Notes: generated from the letters alone by a model not told the origin. Positions 7,330 through 15,283 are shown, counted from the stretch's first letter. The stretch: DNA of 20,432 nt from JAPLFM01 sp964650885 (GCA_964650885.1 CAZYXG010000047.1:1-20432), one strand, 5' to 3'. Made by a program: numbers and translations.

Positions 7330-10140
7330 TTATTTTTTCCCCTTTGCATAATCCAATGCTTTTTGGATAAACATATCCAATGCTGGTTTTGTACTTGCAA
7401 CAAGTTTATTCGTATCTACTAAAATATCGGGCTCAACTGGGCTCGATATTTTTTTTATACCACCATCAAGTTTCAAATAAAAATCAGAAACAGATACCGA
7501 CAAATTATAATCGCCAAGGGTAGTCAAACTAGCTACATCCCAAAAGCATCCAGCTGACTTTTTACCAATTATTCGCACGTTTAAATTTGTTTTGGCTATC
7601 AGTGAAATTGCTTCCGAATAACCAATTGTTTTCTCGTCTATTAAAAATATAATAGAGTCTGAAACAGAGCTTTTCACCAATGATTTGATTTTCGGATTGA
7701 TAGATTTTTTGCTTATATACTGTTTTTCTGGTTTGGTATAATGATATGTTTGCCAATTGTAATTATTGATTTCTTTGGTGCTTAAGTATGACAAGAAGTA
7801 TTCCGAAAGCAATGATACCCCACGGAAATCGAATATAATAGACTTAGCTGGTTGATTTTTTAATTTTTCCATAAAGCCACGTAAGTAGTAATCATCGCAG
7901 CGTGTTGCGTCCACATAGTAAATTCCAGATGTGTCCAGCAAAGCTATCATATCTGGCTTTGTGTTTGGCACATCTATCGGATAAATAGAATAATTCAATT
8001 CTATTTCTTTCGGTTCATTTTCAAAACTATCATCAACATTCTTTTTCAATATTGTTAATTTCAGCAATTCGCCCGTTTTGCCAAATCGCAGAGTCGCCAT
8101 AGCTTTGGCATTGCTCAATTCAATATTTTGTGAATAAAAGAATTTGGCTATACTATTGATTTCTTCAAATGCAGGTTTGCCATTAATTTCAATCACTTTG
8201 CTGCCAACTAAGCTATTATATTTAGATTTGCCTGTGGTGTAATCCTCTGAGATAATCAATTGATTGCCAACAACAGCCCAATTAATACCTGCACTCAACA
8301 GAGTGGCTTCGTTGGAATTCCAAATTCTTGCTAAGGCATCTTTTTCAATCATCAAAAATGAGTTTAGAATGTATTTTAAAGAGTTGTCGTTAATATTGTC
8401 TTCTACTGCTTTTAAGTAAAATGTGAAAGCTGAATCCAATTTTTTAGTATCGTTATTAGTTTTACTAAACTGATACATTTGGCTATAAAGATAAATTCCA
8501 AGTGCAATTCTATCTTCAGCAAAGTCGCAATCAGTGTGTGCTTTAAGCTTGTATCTGTTTGGATTAGCAGGCACTGGCAATGAACGAGTTTGGTTTGCAC
8601 TAACCACAAGAGGATAGGCAACAAATAGATTTGGATTGTTTGAAACTTGTGCTGAATAAGTATAATCCAAATCAGCAAATTTTATAACTGCACTAGTATC
8701 GCTAATAATTAATAGCGATTGTTTGCCTTCTGCTTTTTCTTTTGTATCAATTACCAAATCATAGCCAGCAGACTTTACAGTTGGTTGCTCGCTCCATTTC
8801 TGTAATTTATCTATTATTGGCATTTCGAAATCACCATTAATTAATTGGTATTTAACTCCATTGTTTTCTTCCAAATATACATTGTCGAACCAAGCTTTAC
8901 CATCGCCATAAAGCACTAATCCGACTCTTAGTTTTTGAGCATCGGCAGGGAATTCAATATCTCGAGTATATTCTTTCCATTCTTTGGAAGTGATTGGAGC
9001 ATCTTCCATTTTTATTTTGATATCAGTGTCATCTTCTTTTCTGTCTATTCTCACCCAAACCTGTGCATTAGAGCTAAGCCCAATCAAATCTGTTTTTGCT
9101 GAAAATTTCAGTTTCAATTTCTTTCCAGCCATCAGTTTTGCATCCATCACGTGGAATGTAATCCCTTCCTGCGGATGTTGAGATTCATAGAGATTAGTGA
9201 TTTTAGAAGAGAAAAAGCTATTCCCAGCTGGATTGAATAAAGTATTATGTTGCCAAGAAATTGCAATATCATTAAGAGATGCATCATTAGGTAAATTTAA
9301 TTTATCTAATTTCTCATTGCTAAATTTTGCAAGAGGTGCTATATCCGAAAAGAAATCTTTAAGGAAATTCATCAAGTTGCTATTATTTTCCAAGTTTAAT
9401 ACAGACTTAACTCCTTTCAATAGTAGATAGTCTTGATTGGACTTTTCAGCTTCATCGCTAGGGTAGTAGAAACATAAATTAGAATATGTCTTAGCAAAAG
9501 TTATTATGTTAGAAATGTTTTCATCGCTGAGCGATATTTCTTTAGAACGTTTAATTCCCGATTCATCTACTATTTTAATATTAGCCGCATCGAGATATGC
9601 AAAACCGCTACCTTTAAGTGCTAATCCAATATTAATTGTTTGAGCATTTTCACTAATTCTTGCCTCAATTTGTATTGGTTTCCATTCTTCTAAAGTGGAG
9701 CTATCAGTGCTGATTTCCGATTCAGATGTTTTCGCATCTTTCAAAAAAGTTCTAATATAAAGCTTAGCATTGCCATCGTTGAAGTATAGCCCTTTCACAT
9801 AAGCAGAAAATATAATTTTTTTCCCTTTGTAACGTGAAGCATCTAAATTTTGGAAGGCAGATGTGTAATTAGCTTTGTCTTCAATTTGTTCATATTCATC
9901 TTTGCCAATTGTAAATTCCAAGCATTTCTTTCCTTCAAAAGGTGCAAGGGTGCTTGTAGTAAGTTTATAGCCTGCTTTTTTGACTTTGGGAGTTGTCTCC
10001 CAGCCACGTGGCATAGCTCCAACACTACTTTCTTCTAAGTTTAAATTCATTGGCTGAAGTAAAGCACTTTCTGCAAAGCTTACAGATATAATAGTGAAGG
10101 CAATAGTAAAATACGATAAAATTTTATTTCTCAATGACAT
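7330..10140 (-). CDS. Large exported protein with jelly-roll-like repeats and C-terminal S41 peptidase-like domain
   Basis: The 936-residue protein has an N-terminal signal peptide (about residues 1-24). Three weakly related beta-rich segments follow, at about 30-195, 295-425 and 430-495. They share a pattern resembling carbohydrate-binding jelly rolls: (G)W...P.VK.AGY.L (46-60 and 449-462) and G.A.(F/L)D..(N) (178-187 and 414-420). A helical region (500-610) precedes a PDZ-like segment near 640-700 (GSKVIEINGKPAFEEI). The end (about 730-910) resembles family S41 peptidases: FDFRG (770-774), IFLIDEKTIGYSEAISL with S842 at the nucleophile position, IIGKKSAG (857-864) and the closing EPDILVD. 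The catalytic lysine expected just after the SAG motif in Prc/CtpA enzymes is replaced by Cys865, so it is either tricorn/S41B-like or inactive. Its start overlaps the paaD stop by 10 nt, implying translational coupling. Confidence 0.75.
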   Translation of the reverse strand: MSLRNKILSYFTIAFTIISVSFAESALLQPMNLNLEESSVGAMPRGWETTPKVKKAGYKLTTSTLAPFEGKKCLEFTIGKDEYEQIEDKANYTSAFQNLDASRYKGKKIIFSAYVKGLYFNDGNAKLYIRTFLKDAKTSESEISTDSSTLEEWKPIQIEARISENAQTINIGLALKGSGFAYLDAANIKIVDESGIKRSKEISLSDENISNIITFAKTYSNLCFYYPSDEAEKSNQDYLLLKGVKSVLNLENNSNLMNFLKDFFSDIAPLAKFSNEKLDKLNLPNDASLNDIAISWQHNTLFNPAGNSFFSSKITNLYESQHPQEGITFHVMDAKLMAGKKLKLKFSAKTDLIGLSSNAQVWVRIDRKEDDTDIKIKMEDAPITSKEWKEYTRDIEFPADAQKLRVGLVLYGDGKAWFDNVYLEENNGVKYQLINGDFEMPIIDKLQKWSEQPTVKSAGYDLVIDTKEKAEGKQSLLIISDTSAVIKFADLDYTYSAQVSNNPNLFVAYPLVVSANQTRSLPVPANPNRYKLKAHTDCDFAEDRIALGIYLYSQMYQFSKTNNDTKKLDSAFTFYLKAVEDNINDNSLKYILNSFLMIEKDALARIWNSNEATLLSAGINWAVVGNQLIISEDYTTGKSKYNSLVGSKVIEINGKPAFEEINSIAKFFYSQNIELSNAKAMATLRFGKTGELLKLTILKKNVDDSFENEPKEIELNYSIYPIDVPNTKPDMIALLDTSGIYYVDATRCDDYYLRGFMEKLKNQPAKSIIFDFRGVSLLSEYFLSYLSTKEINNYNWQTYHYTKPEKQYISKKSINPKIKSLVKSSVSDSIIFLIDEKTIGYSEAISLIAKTNLNVRIIGKKSAGCFWDVASLTTLGDYNLSVSVSDFYLKLDGGIKKISSPVEPDILVDTNKLVASTKPALDMFIQKALDYAKGKK

Positions 10141-10640
10141 TTGAAATGCTCGAAAGGTTGTGAACAGTTATTACAATAATAAAGAGCTTTGCAAGCAGTT
10201 GCTGCAAATTCCGATTTTTTAATTGTGTTTTGCGAATTGCAAAATGGACAATTTAATATTACTTCTGGTTTCAATATTGTGAAGAATCCATCTTCCGATT
10301 TGCCAACTGGCGGAGCAATGCCAGACTGACGCATTCTTTCTTTAGCATCGTCGCTCATCCAGTCTGTAGTCCAAGGCGGATCGAAAACAAAGTCCACACT
10401 GAAATTATCAATTCCAGTTTTATTGAGTGCCAATTCAATATCTTCTTTAATCACACTCATAGCAGGGCAGCCAGAGTATGTTGGAGTAATCTTTACAATT
10501 AGCTTATCGTTTTCTTTATAAGCATCTCTCAAAATTCCCATATCAAAGATAGATAGGGCTGGTATTTCAGGGTCTTTCACTTCCTCTAATATAGAGAAAA
10601 TGTAATCTTTTAATTCTATTTCAGTACTTATATTTTCCAT
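10131..10640 (-). CDS. paaD: PaaD-like protein (MIP18/DUF59 domain plus zinc ribbon), phenylacetyl-CoA epoxidase assembly type
   Basis: This 169-residue protein has the MIP18-family (DUF59) domain at about 8-95, with VKDPEIPALSIFDMGILR (21-38) and the conserved TYSGCPA (C58). The C-terminal zinc ribbon, C131-P-F-C134 ... C156-N-N-C159, is followed by PFEHFKC. The CKAL motif and this PFEHFKC ending are specific to PaaD/PaaJ rather than general SufT or MIP18 proteins. In known operons it works with the PaaABCE epoxidase, probably in metal-centre maturation. No paaA, B, C or E lies in this window, so it either serves a distant epoxidase or another iron-sulfur or di-iron protein. It sits third in a minus-strand operon, 36 nt after the unknown exported protein, and overlaps the S41-like gene start by 10 nt. 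Confidence 0.87.
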   Translation of the reverse strand: MENISTEIELKDYIFSILEEVKDPEIPALSIFDMGILRDAYKENDKLIVKITPTYSGCPAMSVIKEDIELALNKTGIDNFSVDFVFDPPWTTDWMSDDAKERMRQSGIAPPVGKSEDGFFTILKPEVILNCPFCNSQNTIKKSEFAATACKALYYCNNCSQPFEHFKCH

Positions 10641-10676
10641 TTTTTGAAAGACGCTATATAAAATTATTTAATGCAA

Positions 10677-11273
10677 TTATTTGCTACGTACCGAAAAGAA
10701 TAGATAAACTATAGCCCCAGAAATTATACCTAAAATAGTTGGTTCTGCCACTTTCTGCCAAAGTGTTCTTTCTTGCTGTGGTATGATTTGCTGTACGAAA
10801 TCTCCACTAAGTTTGTTTCTACCTTTTGTAAACACTATCTCTTTATTTTCAATATTGCTTAATTCTGATAATGGCAAAATGTCATCGAAATCTTCTGAAT
10901 AAACTTTGCGAACTCCAAGAGTATCTGTCCCAGCAATTGTGAGCTTAATAGAGCGAATGAATCTTTGTGAGTTTTTTCCAAAAGGCAAGTAATTAATTTC
11001 CTGATCGAAAGCGAAATATTTCACTTTGCTTTCGCACTCTCTATCGAAGCTGAATTTCATCGCTATTTCGTCTGCTTTTGCCTTCCAGTAAGAAGTAAAA
11101 CTAGGAACTTCTATCATTTCTAAACTAATTTCTGGTTTGCAACCATTCTTTTTATAAATGCTAATTAGTAAATTGGAAGTTAATGAATCAATTATTTCGC
11201 TATTCTGTTTCACTTGTGCTTCTAAGCCCTGAGCGAGAAATATTATTAGCAAAGAAATAGCAATAAATTGCAT
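10677..11273 (-). CDS. Unknown exported protein with C-terminal membrane anchor
   Basis: Not recognised as a known family. The 198-residue protein begins with a signal peptide ending near LEAQ (17-20) and closes with a hydrophobic helix at about 177-194 followed by SVRSK, so the body would lie outside the inner membrane with a C-terminal anchor. The middle is mixed beta-like sequence with two cysteines (C45, C80) that could form a disulfide. The start codon follows the stop of the upstream PH-like gene after one base (TGA-A-ATG on the minus strand), indicating tight translational coupling. Function is unknown. The coupling suggests the two membrane proteins act together. Confidence 0.7.
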   Translation of the reverse strand: MQFIAISLLIIFLAQGLEAQVKQNSEIIDSLTSNLLISIYKKNGCKPEISLEMIEVPSFTSYWKAKADEIAMKFSFDRECESKVKYFAFDQEINYLPFGKNSQRFIRSIKLTIAGTDTLGVRKVYSEDFDDILPLSELSNIENKEIVFTKGRNKLSGDFVQQIIPQQERTLWQKVAEPTILGIISGAIVYLFFSVRSK

Positions 11274-11274
11274 T

Positions 11275-11751
11275 TCAATTACCCAATTTGTTCAATTTGT
11301 TTCGCAGTTCGGAAAGTGCATCAAATAGCTCTTTGTCGTCCCAATAGCTGCTTGGGCGAATTCGCAAACCTCTTCTGCGTGATTTCAGTTTAACAAGGAA
11401 AAGGTTCTTGTTCTCTCTGGTTTGTAATTTGCTTTCTCTACCAACGAATATTTTTTTTATGTCTTGCAAACTATAAGTTTTTTCTGCAAATCTAGTTTTA
11501 ATTTTAAAGTAGTCTTCACCCACTATAAGTTGCTTGTTTCTAACAATTGAAAATAGGTAAGCTATAACCGAAACACAAATAAAAATTGCAAACAGCATAA
11601 CCATTGGGTCTTGAATGTTAAAATTCAAAGACTTTGAACCAATCGAACCAGAGAGTATAGAGAAAGTAACAAGCACAATCAAATAGATTACAATTGCTTG
11701 CCAATAAAAGTCTAATCTTTGGTAGAATATTTTTTCGTTTGCAGTTTCCAC
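11275..11751 (-). CDS. Small two-helix membrane protein with bacterial PH-like domain
   Basis: The 158-residue protein has two hydrophobic helices (about 17-37 and 50-70) followed by a soluble beta-rich domain. RNKQLIVGEDYFKIKTRFAEKTYSLQDIKKIFV (71-103, read in parts) has the strand pattern of bacterial PH (bPH/YdbT-like) or PH-like membrane proteins: two beta strands, then an aspartate-isoleucine-lysine turn. The end (about 135-155) is a charged helix. No catalytic motif is seen. It is the first gene of a four-gene minus-strand operon with the tail-anchored unknown, paaD and the S41-like gene. The assignment rests on pattern only and is tentative. The reading frame itself is convincing. Confidence 0.6.
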   Translation of the reverse strand: METANEKIFYQRLDFYWQAIVIYLIVLVTFSILSGSIGSKSLNFNIQDPMVMLFAIFICVSVIAYLFSIVRNKQLIVGEDYFKIKTRFAEKTYSLQDIKKIFVGRESKLQTRENKNLFLVKLKSRRRGLRIRPSSYWDDKELFDALSELRNKLNKLGN

Positions 11752-11807
11752 GTATTTCTTTGTTTACTTATTTATAATAATATTTCTAGTAAAATCTGCC
11801 GTTGGGC

Positions 11808-11893
11808 TTGTCGAAACGGCTGATTCTTTCTGCTTCGTATGGTTTCGACAATACCACCTCCGTCTGCTTCGCAGCCACCTCCGCCAGCGGAGG
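11808..11893. repeat. GC-rich intergenic element with inverted and direct repeats (dispersed-repeat type)
   Basis: This element lies in the 205-nt gap between purN and the PH-like gene. Arms TTGTCGAAAC (11808-11817) and GTTTCGACAA (11842-11851) form a 10-bp inverted repeat. CCACCTCCG occurs twice (11854-11862 and 11875-11883) with a 21-nt period. CTGC-TTC-GCAG (11864-11874) and CCTCCGC-CA-GCGGAGG (11878-11893) form two compact hairpins. Its GC content contrasts sharply with the surrounding AT-rich DNA. It encodes nothing and resembles REP-like or dispersed intergenic repeats of environmental FCB genomes. The final hairpin lacks a clean T-tract on either side, so terminator function is doubtful. 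Confidence 0.65.
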
Positions 11894-11956
11894 ATAAAAG
11901 TTTAAAAGTGTTTCTACCAATGCTGGTCAAATACAGCATTTGCAAAATTAATCAAT

Positions 11957-12562
11957 TTAATCTAAACTTATCTCGCCTTTTGCAATTTTATCTATAGTTT
12001 CAGGGTAAAGTTTGTGTTCAGCTATAAGCACTTTAGCAGCTAAAATCTCGGCTGTATCTTGAGGCAAAACTTGAACTTCTGCTTGAGCTAAGATTTTTCC
12101 AGAATCATATTCTCCATTAACTAAATGTACAGTTGCACCTGAAATTTTTTCGCCTGATTCAACCACTGCTTTATGCACATTCATTCCAAACATTCCTTCG
12201 CCTCCAAACTTAGGCAACAATGCAGGGTGTATATTAACAATTCTATTCCTGAAACGAGCAATTAAATTGTCGTCAATCTTTTTCATATAGCCAGCAAGTA
12301 TTATTAATTCTATTTCGTTACCTTTCATTATGTTTGCAATTTCATTTCCTATCTCAGACTCTGGGAAAAGCTTTGTGCTAATGTGGAAAGTCTTAAGACC
12401 AGCTGTTTTAGCTTTATCTATTATTGGTGCTTGAGAATTATTTGAGATTAGCACTTTAGCTTCGGCTTGCACACTACCATTTGCAATACCATCTAATATT
12501 GCTTGCATGTTCGAGCCATTGTGCGAACCCAGAAAACCAATTTTTAACTTATTAATTGCCAT
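11957..12562 (-). CDS. purN: Phosphoribosylglycinamide formyltransferase (GAR transformylase 1)
   Basis: The 201-residue protein transfers a formyl group from 10-formyl-tetrahydrofolate to glycinamide ribonucleotide, the third step of purine synthesis, in the cytoplasm. The N-terminal phosphate-binding loop is recognisable at 10-20 (GFLGSHNGSNM). The catalytic triad is present: N110 and H112 in IVNIHPALLPKFGG, and D153 in GEYDSGKIL, equivalent to E. coli N106, H108 and D144. Family length (about 190-210) is normal. The start overlaps the rlpA stop by 11 nt, so it is the last gene of a manC-rlpA-purN transcription unit. No other pur genes are nearby, and the pairing with envelope genes probably reflects operon assembly rather than shared function. 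Confidence 0.95.
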   Translation of the reverse strand: MAINKLKIGFLGSHNGSNMQAILDGIANGSVQAEAKVLISNNSQAPIIDKAKTAGLKTFHISTKLFPESEIGNEIANIMKGNEIELIILAGYMKKIDDNLIARFRNRIVNIHPALLPKFGGEGMFGMNVHKAVVESGEKISGATVHLVNGEYDSGKILAQAEVQVLPQDTAEILAAKVLIAEHKLYPETIDKIAKGEISLD

Positions 12563-13019
12563 AATCTCCTAATACTTCAATTTCTACTTCCGCCACTCCA
12601 TCGCCTATCATAGCCAATGCTGTTGCTGCGGCTTTGGATAAATCTATAATTCTATCGTCCACAAAAGGACCTCTATCATTTACTCTCACTGTAATTTGTT
12701 TGCCATTTTTCAAATTAGTTATAAGTAGTTTAGTATTAAATGGTAATTCACGATGTGCTGCTGTAAATACAGATTGGTCGAAAGTTTCGCCGTTTGCAGT
12801 TTTTCTGCCATCGAATTTATCGGCATAGAACGATGCTTTGCCACGGTAAATTTTTCCTGCATCTGCTCCAAGCTTTGTTTCTTGATTGCCATTTTTAGGA
12901 ATGCTGCTACCCTTGCCCGATTTGGCAATTTTACTTGAGTATCTAACTTCCACACTACAAGAAGCCAATCCATAGATTATCAAAACCCAAATCGAAATAT
13001 TTCTTAAAAAAATTCCCAA
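12552..13019 (-). CDS. rlpA: RlpA-family septal ring lytic transglycosylase lipoprotein
   Basis: The 155-residue protein starts with a lipoprotein signal peptide ending in LASC, Cys21 being the likely lipidated residue. A low-complexity linker (about 25-57) is followed by a double-psi beta-barrel (58-151) with GKASFYADKFDGRKTANGE, TAAHRELPFNTKL and the conserved VNDRGPF (113-119), where D115 is the family's catalytic aspartate. RlpA enzymes cleave peptidoglycan strands lacking stem peptides at the division septum. The SPOR domain found in E. coli RlpA is absent, so septal targeting would need another signal. The gene lies 4 nt after manC and overlaps purN by 11 nt. Confidence 0.9.
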   Translation of the reverse strand: MGIFLRNISIWVLIIYGLASCSVEVRYSSKIAKSGKGSSIPKNGNQETKLGADAGKIYRGKASFYADKFDGRKTANGETFDQSVFTAAHRELPFNTKLLITNLKNGKQITVRVNDRGPFVDDRIIDLSKAAATALAMIGDGVAEVEIEVLGDYGN

Positions 13020-13023
13020 TCTA

Positions 13024-14112
13024 CTAAAGAAGTTTGTTAAGGTTTTGTCTGCGAAGCTGGTCTATAATTTCTTTGACTCGTTCGCTTTCGCCTCTTTTGC
13101 AAATAAAGACTGCATCATCGCTTTCTATAACAACTAAATCGCTAACTCCCACAAGACCAATAGTTTTTTTGTTTGTCATAACAATTGAGTTTGAAGTATC
13201 CACACCAATCACATCGCCTTCAAAAAAGTTATTGCGTGAATCTTTCATTGATAGTCGATAAAGCTCATCCCAATTGCCCAAATCACTCCAGCCAAATTTA
13301 CCTGGAATTATAAACAAATCATCTGTTTTTTCCATCAAACCATAATCTATAGATATAGAATTGATTTGTTTATATGTGAATTCCACAGAAGTAATGTAAT
13401 ATTCGGAAAATAGATATTGGCTTAAGTTTTTGAATTGTGCAAAGTATTCGGGTAAATATTTTTCAAGTTTTTCGGCAAACACATTAAATTCTACTGCAAA
13501 AATCCCAGTATTCCAAAGGAAATCACCACTTTCTATAAAACGTTTTGCTGTTTCCATATCTGGCTTTTCAGCAAATACATTAGTTTGGCGAACACCTTTT
13601 TCAAATAGTTCTCCGAGCGAATCCTTGTCTTCATTGATTTGCACATAGCCATATTGAGTGCCAGGTCTTGTGGGCGTTATTCCTATTGAAGCTATCCCTT
13701 TGGTTTGGCTTGCAGTTTCAGCCGCCAAATCCAACGATGCAAAAAATTCTGTATCATTCTTAATTATATGATCCGAAGGAATAGTCAATAAAACATCATT
13801 GGAGCTATATTTATTTTTAATTGTAATGTGGGTGAGCAAAAGTGCAGGCAAAGTGTTTCTGCCAAATGGCTCGAGAATTAAATTAGATTTTGGTAAGTCT
13901 GGCAATTGCTCTAAAGTTATTTTTTCGAGCGATGAATAAGTGACCACGAAAATATCTTCTTTAGGTAAATATTGCAAAAGTCTGTCGTAAGTCTGGCGGA
14001 CTAAACTTTTCTCGCCAATTAAACTCATAAATTGTTTGGGGTGCGAAGCTGTACTTTTGGGCCAAAGTCTTGCTCCAATACCACCAGCCAATATAATTGC
14101 TACTTTTTTCAT
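13024..14112 (-). CDS. manC: Mannose-1-phosphate guanylyltransferase
   Basis: The 362-residue enzyme makes GDP-mannose from mannose-1-phosphate and GTP, feeding surface polysaccharide or lipopolysaccharide synthesis. The nucleotidyltransferase signature GGIGARLWPKSTASHPKQF sits at 10-28. IPSDHII (111-117) supplies the metal-binding aspartate, and FAEKP (180-184) and FLWNTGIF (198-205) are the sugar-binding motifs. It ends after the left-handed helix region, with no C-terminal phosphomannose isomerase cupin, so it is the monofunctional form. It is the first gene of the manC-rlpA-purN unit. A TAnnTTTG box on the minus strand at 14159-14166 may serve as its promoter. Confidence 0.94.
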   Translation of the reverse strand: MKKVAIILAGGIGARLWPKSTASHPKQFMSLIGEKSLVRQTYDRLLQYLPKEDIFVVTYSSLEKITLEQLPDLPKSNLILEPFGRNTLPALLLTHITIKNKYSSNDVLLTIPSDHIIKNDTEFFASLDLAAETASQTKGIASIGITPTRPGTQYGYVQINEDKDSLGELFEKGVRQTNVFAEKPDMETAKRFIESGDFLWNTGIFAVEFNVFAEKLEKYLPEYFAQFKNLSQYLFSEYYITSVEFTYKQINSISIDYGLMEKTDDLFIIPGKFGWSDLGNWDELYRLSMKDSRNNFFEGDVIGVDTSNSIVMTNKKTIGLVGVSDLVVIESDDAVFICKRGESERVKEIIDQLRRQNLNKLL

Positions 14113-14158
14113 TCACAAATTCCAGAATAAGTTTTAAATTTGAGTTTTCTTAGATATT

Positions 14159-14166
14159 CAAATTTA
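14159..14166 (-). promoter_or_regulatory. Candidate -7 element for the manC operon
   Basis: Read on the minus strand the sequence is TAAATTTG, an exact TAnnTTTG match, 46 nt upstream of the manC ATG. No exact TTTG lies at the usual spacing upstream; TTTC is the nearest. This divides the 131-nt divergent region shared with the ComEA-like gene. Confidence 0.4.
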
Positions 14167-14243
14167 CTTGTTTTTAAATTGAAATAATGAAAAATTGAAT
14201 TTGTTTTTTATATTTTAGCAACTTAATTAAATGCAAAAATTAT

Positions 14244-14732
14244 TTGAAAGATAAATTTTTAAAAGTATCCGAGGATTTGCGAACATATTTCGCTATCACA
14301 AAAACTGAGCTAATCATAGCATTTATGCTGTGTTTTGGTCTGATAGTTGGCATTGTTCTCAATTGGTTCGATATGGGAGTAAAAGCCAAAAGAGCCAAAG
14401 AAATTGAGCATGTGATACAAATTGCCGATAGTTTGGCTCGTGCCGATAGCATTCTTGCGTTGAATGATTCATTGGCAATTCTCAATCCCGATGAAGCTGA
14501 TAGTCCGTTTGCAACATACAAAAAGAAAGAATTACCCAAAGAAATTATAAATATAAACTCCGCAAGCTTAGAAAAGCTAACTCAATTGCCAGGTGTGGGA
14601 CAAAAAATGGCAGAGCAAATATTGGAACACAGAAAACTGCACAAGTTTAAATATAAGAAAGACTTAATGAATGTGAAAGGTATTGGTAAAAAGAAATTTG
14701 CTAAGTTAGAACTATACATTTCTGTGGAATAA
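14244..14732 (+). CDS. Membrane-anchored ComEA-like helix-hairpin-helix protein
   Basis: The 162-residue reading starts at a TTG codon (14244). The frame has no ATG between the upstream in-frame stop at 14196-14198 and Met28, and starting at Met28 would cut into the membrane helix, so TTG is preferred. Residues about 23-42 form one transmembrane helix, residues 46-95 an acidic or helical linker, and residues 103-158 a double helix-hairpin-helix domain with NINSASLEKLTQLPGVG (103-119) and VKGIGKKK near 142-149. This is the ComEA DNA-binding module used to bind incoming double-stranded DNA in natural transformation. The membrane anchor fits that role, but many such proteins in this group are uncharacterised. 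The start site is less certain than the domain call. Confidence 0.82.
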   Translation: MKDKFLKVSEDLRTYFAITKTELIIAFMLCFGLIVGIVLNWFDMGVKAKRAKEIEHVIQIADSLARADSILALNDSLAILNPDEADSPFATYKKKELPKEIININSASLEKLTQLPGVGQKMAEQILEHRKLHKFKYKKDLMNVKGIGKKKFAKLELYISVE

Positions 14733-14777
14733 TTTAGCTTTTTGAAAATAATGTTTTTTTATTTTAGAAAAATCTCG

Positions 14778-14785
14778 TATTTTTG
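14778..14785 (+). promoter_or_regulatory. Candidate -7 element for rpmG
   Basis: TATTTTTG matches TAnnTTTG and lies 33 nt upstream of the rpmG ATG. The preceding 25 nt are T-rich but have no clear TTTG at the right spacing. Confidence 0.4.
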
Positions 14786-14818
14786 TAATCTAAAGTTTTT
14801 AAATAGGTAAAGAAAAAG

Positions 14819-14998
14819 ATGGCAAAGAAAGGACATAGAATACAAGTAATTTTAGAATGCACAGAAGCTAAAACGGAAGGCAAACCATCTTCTAGATATT
14901 CTACACAAAAAAACAAACAAAATACTCCTGATAGAATTGAAATGAGAAAGTACAATCCTTTCTTACGTAGACATACAATTCATAAAGAAATCAAGTAA
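14819..14998 (+). CDS. rpmG: 50S ribosomal protein L33
   Basis: This 59-residue gene reads MAKKGHRIQVILECTEAK at the start and EMRKYNPFLRRHTIHKEIK at the end, the classical L33 pattern. It has a single cysteine (C14), so it is the zinc-independent form without the two CxxC pairs of zinc-binding L33. It is a basic protein of the large ribosomal subunit near the E site. It is alone here, without the rpmB partner often found next to it in other bacteria. It has its own candidate promoter box (14778-14785) and a strong terminator (15030-15059). Confidence 0.96.
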   Translation: MAKKGHRIQVILECTEAKTEGKPSSRYSTQKNKQNTPDRIEMRKYNPFLRRHTIHKEIK

Positions 14999-15029
14999 TT
15001 CTTGATTTTTATAAAAAAGTTTTTTTTAG

Positions 15030-15059
15030 AAGCCATTCGAGTAATTGAATGGCTTTTTT
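15030..15059 (+). terminator. Rho-independent terminator after rpmG
   Basis: The 9-bp stem AAGCCATTC (15030-15038) pairs perfectly with GAATGGCTT (15047-15055) around an 8-nt loop and runs into a six-T tract. It starts 31 nt after the rpmG stop. Confidence 0.85.
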
Positions 15060-15178
15060 CTTTTTCTAATCTCTTCAAAACCATTCGATTGAGCCATAGC
15101 AACTTAAAATTTGAATCAATTGTATCATTGCAATTAGGATTTATAGAATTATTTCTTTTCTAATTCAGTTTAAAAACA

Positions 15179-15186
15179 TAATTTTG
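15179..15186 (+). promoter_or_regulatory. Candidate -7 element for citrate synthase
   Basis: TAATTTTG matches TAnnTTTG and would give a leader of about 90 nt before the ATG at 15284. No exact -33 TTTG is seen (TTTC at 15157-15160 is nearest). No riboswitch-like fold was recognised in the leader. Confidence 0.4.
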
Positions 15187-15283
15187 TAGTCTAAGGCGAT
15201 GCAATTTTTATACGATTTATCGTCTAAAACCAAAAATCTACAATCAAGTCTATAAATCAATTCATTATAAATCAAGGTTAAAT

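Noticed and set aside
11878..11893. CCTCCGC-CA-GCGGAGG hairpin as a terminator for purN or the PH-like operon
   Set aside because: No T-tract follows on either strand, the loop is very short, and the hairpin is part of a larger repeat element.
14764..14955. Minus-strand 63-residue reading frame across the rpmG region
   Set aside because: It is antisense to the clear L33 gene.
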